Below, piece after piece: positions 15,644 through 27,726 of a stretch of DNA of 35,038 nt. The notes beneath the pieces were generated by a model. That model saw only the letters and a list, made by a program, of their open reading frames with translations. It had not been told where the DNA came from and did no database searches. The stretch is taken from positions 710,680 through 745,717 of the forward strand of contig NZ_LMSL01000041.1 in the NCBI RefSeq assembly GCF_001428405.1, written 5' to 3'. This DNA comes from Frateuria sp. Soil773. GTDB taxonomy: Bacteria; Pseudomonadota; Gammaproteobacteria; Xanthomonadales; Rhodanobacteraceae. Positions within the stretch are counted from its first letter, which is position 1, and each line of letters opens with the position of its first letter. The position numbers and the translations under genes are program-made.

Positions 15644-15781
15644 ATGCGCGAGACAGGAATCGATTTGCCCGAGCTTCCATTTCAGGCGTCCATGGCGGGA
15701 CAGCTTTCCGCTTTTGACCTGTTCGACTGGCTGACAGGAAAGCGGGGCAACATCGTCGAGACCTACCCTGCCACCGAATAA
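15644..15781 (+). CDS. 45-residue peptide of unknown function, possible precursor peptide
   Basis: A short ORF with an excellent ribosome binding site (AAGGAG at 15631-15636, 7 bases before the ATG). The product starts MRETGIDLPELPFQ, has an amphipathic middle SAFDLFDWLTGKR (residues 22-34) and ends GNIVETYPATE. It has no Cys, no signal peptide and a net negative charge. A strong terminator follows 45 bases after its stop, then two uncharacterised genes. This layout (small ORF, internal terminator, probable tailoring genes) is that of many ribosomally made, modified peptides, with residues 1-34 as possible leader and the last eleven as possible core. The basic KR pair at 33-34 is a conceivable cleavage point. 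All functional statements are inference; a regulatory or structural small protein is an alternative. The ATG at 15590 in the same frame lacks a ribosome site. Confidence 0.6.
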   Translation: MRETGIDLPELPFQASMAGQLSAFDLFDWLTGKRGNIVETYPATE

Positions 15782-15826
15782 CCGCCGGGGCACGGAAGCC
15801 TGGCAATCGAGCGACCACCGCACAAG

Positions 15827-15852
15827 GCCCGCGAGCGATCGCGGGCTTTTTT
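15827..15852 (+). terminator. strong intrinsic terminator between the peptide gene and its neighbours
   Basis: GCCCGCGA-GCGA-TCGCGGGC followed by six T is a textbook terminator: a perfect 8-bp stem, a GNRA tetraloop and a clean T-tract, extended by A/T pairs at the base. It ends only 6 bases before the next ATG. It is therefore either the end of the peptide transcript or a partial terminator limiting expression of the two downstream genes. Confidence 0.93.
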
Positions 15853-15858
15853 ATAGCC

Positions 15859-16788
15859 ATGAAAAACCACTTCTCATACGCCTTCAGAGACAGCGAAGCA
15901 CTGTCGCATTTCATCAAATGCGCGACGAAGCATTGCGACAGGAGAAGGCCGGAAGAATTCTGGGAAATGCGCAATGAATTCGACGGCATCCTGAGAAAGG
16001 AAATCTGGCAGGACGTCTACGCGAAATGTATCGGGCATATTGCCGAGCACCCCGCATGCGATGGCGGCATGAACTGGCACGTGACCGGGCTTTCCATCTA
16101 TGAATCGGATGAATTCTCGCTGGCGCTGCGCAGCAGCAACAACAATCAAGTCGGAGCACGTGCGGATGACGGCGGCGCCGGGCCTGGGACAGGCCTCGTA
16201 TCCACGCACCCGGCGCCAGCGATGCTTTCCTTGATGTATCCGTCGCAAAAAACCTTCTCTTTCTACCGGCTCCCGCCCGGCTTCGATCCCGACGTGTACG
16301 ATCCGGATCATCGGATAACGCATCACCGTGACGAATGCATCCCCTCGTGGCGGCGAATAGAAGTCCATTCGTCCCGCGAAATACTCGAGATCGCTCCCGG
16401 CCAAGAGGGGCGCTGGAATCTGCTGGAATTCTCCCTGAAACCCGTGTCGGCCCAGAGGTGGGAGTTCCAAAAATCCAATGGGACGCCATCGGCGGCCATA
16501 CTGACCACCAATCGCTCCGCAACGCTCCTATCGATGCTCAACGAGATCGCCCGGGGAAATCATCGCGAGGCGCTGAGCGAGGTCGCCGGCCTTCTCGATC
16601 ATCCGGACTTCAATGTCAGATGGAGCGCCGCAAGGTGCATCGGAAAGCTCGATCCAGGCGCCCTGCGCACGGCCCTTCAAAAACTGTCCAGCGACCCTCA
16701 CCCATGGGTGTCTTCCATGGCTGCCTCCGCATTGGAAACGCTCTTGAACGGACAGCCGCACATCCAGCACCCCGGTACCTCTGCATAG
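15859..16788 (+). CDS. uncharacterised protein: degenerate cupin-like core with HEAT-like repeats
   Basis: A 309-residue protein of no family I can name. The C-terminal part (about 225-300) looks like two or three HEAT-type helical repeats (LLDHPDFNVRWSAARCIGKL, then SSDPHPWVSSMAASALETLL). The middle (about 110-215) resembles the next gene product: RRIEVHSS (His170) aligns with KDIDVHSQ, and GRWNLLEFSLKP with SASINLLLDN. The His-x-His metal motif of its partner is not conserved (THPAP here), so it may be a non-catalytic partner. There is no signal peptide. Codon use is visibly more A/T-rich than in metK (26 of the first 60 bases are G or C). No Shine-Dalgarno precedes the ATG, which sits 6 bases after a terminator T-tract. 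Transcribed with the following gene, 13 bases apart. Confidence 0.72.
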   Translation: MKNHFSYAFRDSEALSHFIKCATKHCDRRRPEEFWEMRNEFDGILRKEIWQDVYAKCIGHIAEHPACDGGMNWHVTGLSIYESDEFSLALRSSNNNQVGARADDGGAGPGTGLVSTHPAPAMLSLMYPSQKTFSFYRLPPGFDPDVYDPDHRITHHRDECIPSWRRIEVHSSREILEIAPGQEGRWNLLEFSLKPVSAQRWEFQKSNGTPSAAILTTNRSATLLSMLNEIARGNHREALSEVAGLLDHPDFNVRWSAARCIGKLDPGALRTALQKLSSDPHPWVSSMAASALETLLNGQPHIQHPGTSA

Positions 16789-16801
16789 CAAAACTAAAAC
16801 C

Positions 16802-17602
16802 ATGGCAACGACGCTGAGCATATCGACCGCAGAAACCATCGGCCTGGATGAATTCCGAAAGCGCGTCCTGCAGAAGGTGGATCCGGACGATCCGGATACG
16901 CTGCTCAACGCAGGCCACGACATGGTCGCACTCGCGAACAACGACAAGCTTCTTCTGGAACATATCAGAAGCGATCTTGCCAACTGGAAAGCCGACCAGA
17001 TCAGCATGTACACGCCGCAATGCTGCCTCCTGGACTCCTTCGGCAGATTCAAGGTCCGCATCAATCTGTGGAAGTCCTCGGGCATGACCGAAGCCGAGAT
17101 GGACTTCTTCTCTTACACCTCGTACCACAACCACGACTTTTCATTCCTGACCACGAACTACTACGGACCGGGCTACAGGACGCGCATCTATCAGGCGTCG
17201 GCGCCATGGCGGAGCGTCATGCCAGGCAGCGCTGTCGAAATGGATTTCCTCGAGGAGGCGATCCTGTCGCCAGGCAAGGTCATGTATTACCGAAAGGACA
17301 TCGACGTCCACTCGCAAATTCCACCGCAGCAGGATTCCGCATCCATAAACCTGCTGCTGGACAATGACGATGACGCGACGGGAAGCCAGTTCTACTTCGA
17401 TGCAGCGGAGAAACGAATCATCGGCCGCGTTGAAAACAATCTCTCGAAGAGGCTCACGCTGCTCGACTTTGGCTACGCACTGGCAGGTGCCCAAAGCCTC
17501 GAGGCCCTGCATGCCATAGCCGAAAACCACCCATGCGGCATCACCCGGGGGAAGGCCGCGGAAATCATCGAAGCATTGCAGGCAAAGGGCCGGGAAGCGT
17601 GA
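16802..17602 (+). CDS. uncharacterised protein: cupin-like putative metal-dependent enzyme with helical-repeat tail
   Basis: A 266-residue protein with cupin features: His109-x-His111 in SYHNHDFSFLTTNYYGPGY and a later His170 in DIDVHSQIPP, spaced as in iron-binding single-domain cupins (cysteine-dioxygenase or hydroxylase type). The N-terminus (1-70) is helical. The C-terminus (about 215-262, TLLDFGYALAGAQSLEALHA and on) looks like one or two HEAT-like helices pairs. It is probably a distant paralogue of the preceding gene, which lacks the His pair. If metal-binding, this is the more likely catalytic member; peptide or amino-acid oxidation or hydroxylation is a guess from fold only. No Shine-Dalgarno is evident (AAAACTAAAACC upstream). 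Its stop is 2 bases from the stop of the convergent kinase gene. G+C is low (30 of 60 in a sampled stretch). Confidence 0.72.
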   Translation: MATTLSISTAETIGLDEFRKRVLQKVDPDDPDTLLNAGHDMVALANNDKLLLEHIRSDLANWKADQISMYTPQCCLLDSFGRFKVRINLWKSSGMTEAEMDFFSYTSYHNHDFSFLTTNYYGPGYRTRIYQASAPWRSVMPGSAVEMDFLEEAILSPGKVMYYRKDIDVHSQIPPQQDSASINLLLDNDDDATGSQFYFDAAEKRIIGRVENNLSKRLTLLDFGYALAGAQSLEALHAIAENHPCGITRGKAAEIIEALQAKGREA

Positions 17603-17604
17603 CC

Positions 17605-20556
<2,952 letters not shown>

Positions 20557-20581
20557 GGATTTCCCCTGATATCCACCCGCG

Positions 20582-20587
20582 ATTATG
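20582..20587 (-). promoter_or_regulatory. possible -10 of the kinase gene
   Basis: CATAAT on the minus strand lies 26 bases before the kinase ATG, a normal distance, leaving room for the AGGGGA ribosome site. No good -35 is visible at 16-18 bases. The rest of the gap between this and the uup start (20588-20791) shows no gene. Confidence 0.35.
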
Positions 20588-20791
20588 GCAGCGCAGAGAG
20601 CAGCGAACATAGGCTGCCTGCGCGCCGGCCGTTGCGAAGGCGGTCGCAGGATGCGCACGCCGCCGCAACGGCGTACCCGTCTCGGCGCGCCTGAGCCGGT
20701 CGGCGGAGACGCCGGCGCCCCGCACTGCCGGTCGCCATCCCTGCCCGGCATGCGCCGGCCCCCGGCAGGCTTCGGGAAACGGCACATCCGC

Positions 20792-20797
20792 TAGACT
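20792..20797 (+). promoter_or_regulatory. -10 element of a probably leaderless uup promoter
   Basis: TAGACT ends 6 bases before the uup ATG, the same geometry as TACAAT before dusB. Transcription would start at the initiation codon. The -35 region is weak (CTTCGG at 16-base spacing). No Shine-Dalgarno sequence is present. Confidence 0.45.
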
Positions 20798-20803
20798 GTG
20801 CGG

Positions 20804-22699
20804 ATGTCCCTGATCCAATTGCAGCGCGTCGACTTCAGCATCGGCGGCCCCCTCCTGCTCGAGCACGTCGATCTGTCGATCGAGCGCAACGAGCGCGTGT
20901 GCATCGTCGGCCGCAACGGCGAAGGCAAGTCCACCCTGATGAAGCTGATCGCCGGCGAGTTGCAGGCCGACGACGGCGAGGTGCGGGTACAGAACGGCGT
21001 GGTGATCGCGCGGATGGCGCAGGAGGTGCCGCAGGGCACCGAGGGCACGGTGTTCGACGTGGTCGCCGACGGCCTGGGCGACCTGGGCCACCTGCTGGCG
21101 CGCTACCACCACCTGCTCGCCGAGGGCGACTTCGATGCGCTCGGCGACGTGCAGATGCAGATCGAGGCGCAGCACGGCTGGGACCTGGACCGCCGCGTCA
21201 CCGAGGTGCTGACCAGGCTGGAGCTGCCGGCCGACACCGACTTCGCCGCGCTGTCCGGCGGCATGAAGCGCCGCGTGCTGCTGGCGCAGGCGCTGGTGCG
21301 CAAGCCCGACGTGCTGCTGCTGGACGAGCCCACCAACCACCTCGACATCGAGGCGATCGGCTGGCTGGAGAACTTCCTCAAGCAGTTCGACGGCTCCATC
21401 CTGTTCGTCACCCATGACCGCAGCTTCCTGCGTGCGCTGGCGACGCGCATCGTCGAGATCGACCGCGGCGCGCTCACCGACTGGCCCGGCGACTACGACA
21501 ACTACCTGCGCCGCCGCGAGGAGCGCCTGCACGCCGAGGCGCAGGCCAACGCGCTGTTCGACAGGAAGCTGGCGCAGGAAGAGGTATGGATCCGCCAGGG
21601 CATCAAGGCCCGGCGCACCCGCAACGAAGGCCGCGTGCGCGCGCTGAAGGCGCTGCGCGCGGAGCGCGCCGAGCGGCGCAACCTCGGCGGCAACGTGAAG
21701 ATGACCGCGGCCAATGCGCAGGCCTCGGGCAAGAAGGTGATCGACCTGAAGCACGTGCACCAGGCCTACGGCGGCCGCGTGCTGATCGACGACCTCACCG
21801 CCACGGTGATGCGCGGCGACCGCATCGGCATCGTCGGCCCCAACGGCGCCGGCAAGAGCACCCTCTTGAAGATCATGCTGGGCGAGCTGAAGCCGCAGCG
21901 CGGCACCGCCGAGCTTGGCACCGGCATCCAGGTCGCCTATTTCGACCAGCACCGCCTGCAGCTCAACGACAGCCTCAACGCGCTGGACAACGTGGCCGAA
22001 GGCCGCGAGTTCATCGAGCTCAACGGCAGCCGCAAGCACATCGTCGGCTACCTGCAGGATTTCCTGTTCTCGCCCGAGCGCGCACGCGCGCCGATCACCC
22101 GCCTCTCCGGCGGCGAGCGCAACCGCCTGCTGCTGGCCAAGCTGTTCGCACAGCCGTCGAACCTATTGGTCATGGACGAACCGACCAACGACCTCGACGT
22201 GGAGACGCTGGAGCTGCTGGAGGAACTGCTCACCGACTACCAGGGCACCCTGCTGCTGGTCTCGCACGACCGCGCCTTCCTCGACAACGTGGTGTCGAGC
22301 ACCCTGGTGCTGGAAGGCGACGGCAGGGTCGGCGAATACGTTGGCGGCTACAGCGACTGGCTGCGCCAGCGCCCGGCGCCGGCACGCACGCCCGGCGCCG
22401 AACGGGATGCGGCGCCCGCACCTGCGCCCGCGGCGTCGGCGGGCGCGGTGGCGCCGGCCGACGCCGCGCCGCAGCCGCCCAGGCGCAAGCTCAGCTTCAA
22501 GGACCAGCGCGAACTGGACCAGCTCCCCGCGCGCATCGAACAGTTGGAGCAGGAAATCGCCGCCCATGGCGAGGCGATGAACACCCCGGATTTCTTCCGG
22601 CAGGACGGCGCCGCCATCGCGCGCGCCAACGAGGCCGTGGCGAAGCTGCAGGCGGAGCTGGAGCACGCCTACGCGCGCTGGGCCGAACTGGACGGCTGA
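20804..22699 (+). CDS. uup: ABC-F ATPase Uup
   Basis: A 631-residue cytoplasmic ABC-F protein with two nucleotide-binding domains and no membrane segments; the family acts on the ribosome, and Uup is linked to structural DNA transactions and ribosome function. Walker A motifs are GRNGEGKST (about 36-44) and GPNGAGKST (about 345). Signature motifs are LSGGMKRR and LSGGERNR, with Walker B LLLDEPTNHLD and LVMDEPTNDLD. The inter-domain linker is charged. The Uup-typical GYLQDFLFSPERA and YVGGYSDW are present. After a Pro/Ala spacer (about 525-560) comes the C-terminal coiled-coil (ELDQLPARIEQLEQEIAAHG) that binds DNA in E. coli Uup. The ATG at 20804 is chosen over an in-frame GTG at 20798 because that GTG directly abuts the -10 element. 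Confidence 0.93.
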   Translation: MSLIQLQRVDFSIGGPLLLEHVDLSIERNERVCIVGRNGEGKSTLMKLIAGELQADDGEVRVQNGVVIARMAQEVPQGTEGTVFDVVADGLGDLGHLLARYHHLLAEGDFDALGDVQMQIEAQHGWDLDRRVTEVLTRLELPADTDFAALSGGMKRRVLLAQALVRKPDVLLLDEPTNHLDIEAIGWLENFLKQFDGSILFVTHDRSFLRALATRIVEIDRGALTDWPGDYDNYLRRREERLHAEAQANALFDRKLAQEEVWIRQGIKARRTRNEGRVRALKALRAERAERRNLGGNVKMTAANAQASGKKVIDLKHVHQAYGGRVLIDDLTATVMRGDRIGIVGPNGAGKSTLLKIMLGELKPQRGTAELGTGIQVAYFDQHRLQLNDSLNALDNVAEGREFIELNGSRKHIVGYLQDFLFSPERARAPITRLSGGERNRLLLAKLFAQPSNLLVMDEPTNDLDVETLELLEELLTDYQGTLLLVSHDRAFLDNVVSSTLVLEGDGRVGEYVGGYSDWLRQRPAPARTPGAERDAAPAPAPAASAGAVAPADAAPQPPRRKLSFKDQRELDQLPARIEQLEQEIAAHGEAMNTPDFFRQDGAAIARANEAVAKLQAELEHAYARWAELDG

Positions 22700-22703
22700 A
22701 TCG

Positions 22704-22722
22704 CCGCGCGGCTAGCGCGCGG
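22704..22722. terminator. hairpin between convergent uup and carboxypeptidase genes
   Basis: CCGCGCG-GCTAG-CGCGCGG is a perfect 7-bp stem in the 46-base gap between two convergent genes, so it may serve both strands. It has no T-tract on either side. Confidence 0.45.
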
Positions 22723-22745
22723 GAACACTCCGGCCTGGCCGGGCG

Positions 22746-23906
22746 TCAGTCGTCGCGCCCGCGCGAACGCGCCGCGACCTGCACGCGCTTGCCCTGGCGC
22801 TTGGCCAATTGGGCGGCATGTCGGGTATGGGTCCGCTTGTGCGCCGGGCAGGCCGCCTTGCGCTTGCCGGCCGTGCAGGCGCGGCCGGCAGGCTTGGACG
22901 AGGCGCGCACGTGCCGCTGCGCCGCCAGCAGTTTCTTGTTCGCATGCGCCGGCGCCCGGTGTGCCGGCGCCGGCTCGGCCTCGGCGCTGCCGATCGGCGA
23001 GAGCGCGGCCAGCACGCGGCCGGCCACGCCGTGTTCGGGCCGGCCGGCCGCCGCGACCAGGGCCGGCGAGGTCTCGCGGTGCGCGAAACCGTCGTCCAGC
23101 AGTTGCGCCATCAGGCCGTCGCGCGCCGCCGAGGTGCGCCCGCCCAGCACCACGCCAAACAGCCGGCGGCCGTCCTTCACCGCCGTGGAGGCCAGGTTGT
23201 AGCCCGCCGCGTTGGTGAAGCCGGTCTTCAAGCCGTCCATGCCGGGGTAGCGGTCCATCAGGTGGTTGTGGCCGCGCACGAGGCGGCCCTGGAAGGTGAA
23301 CTCGCGGGTGGCGAAGTACGGCGCCCGGGCGGGGAAATCCCGGTACAGGGCCATCGCCAGCTTGCCGATGTCGCGCGCGGTGGTGGCGTCGTCCGGGTCG
23401 GGCAGCCCCGAGGCGCTGGCGAAGCGGGTATGGGTCATGCCGAGCAGCAGGGCCTGGGCGTTCATCGTCTCGACGAAGCGGGCCTCCGAGCCGCCGAGCC
23501 GCTCGGCGACCACGGTGGCGGCGTCGTTGGCCGACTTGGTGATCATGCCGAGGATGCAGTCGCGCACCGAGACGGTGCGGCCGGCGCGCAGGCCGAGCTT
23601 GGTCGGCGCCATCGCGGCCGCGCGCGACGACACCGGCAGCTTCTCGTCCAGGGTCAGCCGGCCGTCCTGCAGGGCCTGGAAGGCGAGGTAGAGCGTCATC
23701 ATCTTGGTCAGCGACGCCGGATGGTTGATCTCGTCCGCGTTGACCGCGCTCAGCACCTCGCCGGTCGAGCCGTCGACGACCAGGGCGGCATGGCCGGCCT
23801 GGACCTTGCCGGCGAAGCCGCCCAGCCCGCACAGCAGCAACAGGGACGCGGCCGCGCAGCGCAGCCTGCTCAGGTAGCGGTGGGGGCTGGCGGATTCGAC
23901 AGGCAT
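22746..23906 (-). CDS. D-alanyl-D-alanine carboxypeptidase/endopeptidase with basic tail
   Basis: A 386-residue serine peptidase of the low-molecular-weight penicillin-binding protein family (S11), trimming or cutting peptidoglycan peptides in the periplasm. A signal peptide ends near residue 37 (GKVQA). The three active-site motifs are SLTK (65-68), SAN (125-127) and KTG (227-229), with MDGLKTGFTNAAGYNLAST typical of the family. Instead of a normal C-terminal domain, residues from about 300 on are very rich in Ala, Lys, Arg and His (for example AHANKKLLAAQRHVRASSKP) and carry two Cys. The tail could bind acidic wall or membrane polymers. The ATG at 23906 has GAGGATC upstream; an in-frame ATG 90 bases further upstream would add a segment that delays the signal peptide. 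Family members closest in style are PBP7-like; the exact activity is inferred. Confidence 0.88.
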   Translation of the reverse strand: MPVESASPHRYLSRLRCAAASLLLLCGLGGFAGKVQAGHAALVVDGSTGEVLSAVNADEINHPASLTKMMTLYLAFQALQDGRLTLDEKLPVSSRAAAMAPTKLGLRAGRTVSVRDCILGMITKSANDAATVVAERLGGSEARFVETMNAQALLLGMTHTRFASASGLPDPDDATTARDIGKLAMALYRDFPARAPYFATREFTFQGRLVRGHNHLMDRYPGMDGLKTGFTNAAGYNLASTAVKDGRRLFGVVLGGRTSAARDGLMAQLLDDGFAHRETSPALVAAAGRPEHGVAGRVLAALSPIGSAEAEPAPAHRAPAHANKKLLAAQRHVRASSKPAGRACTAGKRKAACPAHKRTHTRHAAQLAKRQGKRVQVAARSRGRDD

Positions 23907-24049
23907 GCGGGTGATCCTCGGCAACTGGCGCAACCATAGCCGGGTTGGCCTGCCCAAATCCATAGGTTTGGCTTCAATGAAGCGATCCAAATCCATGTTC
24001 CTGAAGGATTCGCGCCTCCGGCCGGCGACGCCGGGACACGGTTTTCCGG

Positions 24050-25384
24050 TCACTTCGGCGGAAGTGAGACCGCGTCGGACGCGGCCGTTTCCAGCGGCAG
24101 CCACAGGCGCGCCAGCGCACCGGCCGCATCGCCGCGCGCGGCCAGGCTCACCCCGCCGCCATGCGCCTCGGCGATCTGCCGCGCCAGCGCCAGGCCGATG
24201 CCGGAGCCGCCGGGCTTGGTGGTGAAGAACGGCACGAACAGGTTGTCGCTGGACGGCGGCCCGGGGCCGTCGTCCTCCACCTCGACCAGCGCGCGCCCGC
24301 TCTCCCGGCGCCAGCGCACGCGCACGCCGCCACCGGGCAGCGTCGCCTCCACCGCGTTGCGCAGCAGGTTGATAAGCGCCTGTTCGAGCTGGTCGGGATC
24401 GGCCTGCAGCTCCAGCGGCCCGCCCGCCTCGACCTGCACCGGCAGGCGCTGCTCCAGCTTCGCCGCCTTGCCGACCAGCGCGGGCAGGTCCACCGCGCGC
24501 GGCTGCGGCGGCGGCAGCCGCGCCAGCCGGCTGTAGCTGGACAGGAAGCGCCCCAGCGCCTCGGCGCGGTGGCCGATCAGTTCCAGCCCGCCGCGGAAAT
24601 CCTCGCGCCAGTCGTCGGGCAGCGGTTCGCGCGCCGCCAGCGTGGCCAGCGTGCCGGCCATCGACTGGATCGGCGCCAGCGAGTTGTTGACCTCGTGGCC
24701 GAGCACGCGCAGCAGCCGCTGCCAGGCCTGGCGCTCCTCCTCGCGCAGCACGCGGCCGACGTCGTTGACCACCAGCAGGCGGCCGCCGCGGCCGCCGCTG
24801 CGCAGCGACGCATGGCGCACGTCGAAGCGCCCGGTGCGGCCGGGGAACGCATGGGTCAGCAGTTGCGCCGGCGGCCCGTCGAGCAGCGCCGCCAGGCCCA
24901 GCTGGGCGGCGCCGAGGCCGAACAGGCGATGCCGCTCGGCATCCAGCAGGCGCTGCGCGGCCGGGTTCAGCAGGCGCAGCCGCTGGCCCTCGTCGAACAC
25001 GAACACCGCGCTGTCCAGCGCGGCCAGCGTCTTGCCGAGCAGGTGGGTCGATTCCTCGAACTGCAGGCGCTCCTGCTGCAGCCGCTCGGCCAGCGCATTG
25101 ATGTCGTAGACCGCATCGCCAAGCACGCCGCCCTGCACGCCGCGCAGGCTGTAGTCGCCCTCGCGCAGGGCTTCGAGCAGGCCGGCCAGGGTGTACAGCG
25201 GATAGGTCACGCGCCGGCGCTGCCAGCGCGCCAGCAGCACGGTGGCGACCGCCACCGCGGCCAGCAGCAGCCAGCGCAGCGACGGCTCCGGCGGCCCGTA
25301 CGCCAGCAGCGCCGCCAGCCCGAGCAGGGACGGCGCGGCCACCAGCAGGCTGCCGTACAGCACGCGCCGGTCGAACCGCGGCAT
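24050..25384 (-). CDS. NtrY-like membrane sensor histidine kinase
   Basis: A sensor of about 444 residues for the response regulator encoded just upstream. Two adjacent membrane helices (YGSLLVAAPSLLGLAALLAYG and LRWLLLAAVAVATVLLARW) leave almost no periplasmic loop, so the signal is probably sensed in the membrane or cytoplasm. A HAMP-like stretch, a PAS-like segment (LDSAVFVFDEGQRLRLLNP) and the HisKA box VLGHEVNNSLAPIQSM (phospho-His) follow. The ATPase domain has ALINLLRNAVEAT (N box), VEVEDDGPG and FFTTKPGGSGIGLALARQI. HEVNNSLAPI is typical of the NtrY group. Start codons at 25420 (overlapping the regulator stop), 25393 and 25384 are all possible; 25384 has GGATGGGG upstream. Confidence 0.88.
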   Translation of the reverse strand: MPRFDRRVLYGSLLVAAPSLLGLAALLAYGPPEPSLRWLLLAAVAVATVLLARWQRRRVTYPLYTLAGLLEALREGDYSLRGVQGGVLGDAVYDINALAERLQQERLQFEESTHLLGKTLAALDSAVFVFDEGQRLRLLNPAAQRLLDAERHRLFGLGAAQLGLAALLDGPPAQLLTHAFPGRTGRFDVRHASLRSGGRGGRLLVVNDVGRVLREEERQAWQRLLRVLGHEVNNSLAPIQSMAGTLATLAAREPLPDDWREDFRGGLELIGHRAEALGRFLSSYSRLARLPPPQPRAVDLPALVGKAAKLEQRLPVQVEAGGPLELQADPDQLEQALINLLRNAVEATLPGGGVRVRWRRESGRALVEVEDDGPGPPSSDNLFVPFFTTKPGGSGIGLALARQIAEAHGGGVSLAARGDAAGALARLWLPLETAASDAVSLPPK

Positions 25385-25409
25385 GCGCCCCATCCGCCGC
25401 GCGGCCGGG

Positions 25410-26798
<1,389 letters not shown>

Positions 26799-26951
26799 GC
26801 ACGGTGCTCCGAAATGTCATGCGCCGCCGCCACGCCGCGGCGCCCGCCTGCCGCGGCCCGGGATCGCGCGCGGCGGCCATGCGGCGTAGCGTACCCGGCC
26901 ACCCGCGCCTTCCGCACCTCGCCATTCGACGCCCTGCCCGTCCGGCACGGC

Positions 26952-27692
26952 CTACCTGCCCGCCGCCGCATGCTGCTCCAGCCCGTCCGCCGTCAGCGTG
27001 CGCTGCACCTTGCCGTCGGCGGCGAGGAAGCGGATCTCGGCCTTGCCCTCGGGCGTGACCATCAGCAGCAGGCGCGGCTTGCCGTGCGCGTCGTTGAGCA
27101 TCACCACCGAATTGTCGGCGAACGACTTGCCGGCGAAGTAGCGCGGGGCGCCGTAGTAGTCCTTGTCCCTGCGTTCGGCCAGCAGCGCCTCGCGCGCCTT
27201 CGCCGGCATGGCGTCGAGCCTCGCCTTGTCTTCGAGGTCGCCGATGATCGGGCGGGCGGGCACGTCGTTCACCTGCATGCCGGCGTAGGTGCGCCCGCCC
27301 TGGTCCAGGCCGATCAACTGCAGTTGCTGGTCCTGCTCGTAGCGGTCGAAGGTGAGGCTGAGGCCGCTGTCGACCCGGCCGTCCGCCGACTTGCGGCCGG
27401 CGAAGATCAGCCCGCCCTGCTCGGTGCCCTCGTCGTTGAAGAACAGCATGCCGGCCTGCGGGCGCGCATGCGGGTATTCCCTGCCGCGCAACACCAGGCC
27501 GGGGAAGGCCGCGTGGTCGGAGATCACCATGCGCAGCGTGCCGTCGGGCTCGCGCACGTTGATGCGCTGTACGTCGATGGTGTCGAACTTCGCGTTCGCC
27601 GGCGAGCGCGCGCCGGTCAGCAGCAGCACGGCGAACGCCGCGCTGAGCACGGTGGCGTAGACGCCTAGGCAGGTCTTCGGGAACGTCGGCAC
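26952..27692 (-). CDS. membrane-anchored protein of unknown function in the permease operon
   Basis: A 246-residue protein with a short N-terminus, a single hydrophobic helix (about 8-28) that may be an uncleaved signal anchor, and an outside domain rich in beta-like segments. Internal motifs repeat loosely, for example REPDGTLRMVISD near the start, NDAHGKPRLLLMVTPEGKAE near the end, and GMLFFNDEGTEQGGLIFAG between, suggesting repeated small beta units. No family is named. The GTG at 27692 is preferred because AAGGAGA lies 6 bases before it; the longer in-frame TTG at 27710 would place that ribosome site inside the gene. It begins 34 bases after the third permease and precedes the two-component genes by 153 bases. 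Confidence 0.72.
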   Translation of the reverse strand: MPTFPKTCLGVYATVLSAAFAVLLLTGARSPANAKFDTIDVQRINVREPDGTLRMVISDHAAFPGLVLRGREYPHARPQAGMLFFNDEGTEQGGLIFAGRKSADGRVDSGLSLTFDRYEQDQQLQLIGLDQGGRTYAGMQVNDVPARPIIGDLEDKARLDAMPAKAREALLAERRDKDYYGAPRYFAGKSFADNSVVMLNDAHGKPRLLLMVTPEGKAEIRFLAADGKVQRTLTADGLEQHAAAGR

Positions 27693-27726
27693 GGAAAGTC
27701 TCCTTGGCAAGGACGGGAATCGGGTT

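Noticed and set aside
27693..27710. TTG start at 27710 for the membrane-anchored protein
   Set aside because: It would put a perfect AAGGAGA ribosome site inside the coding region; the GTG at 27692 uses that site properly.
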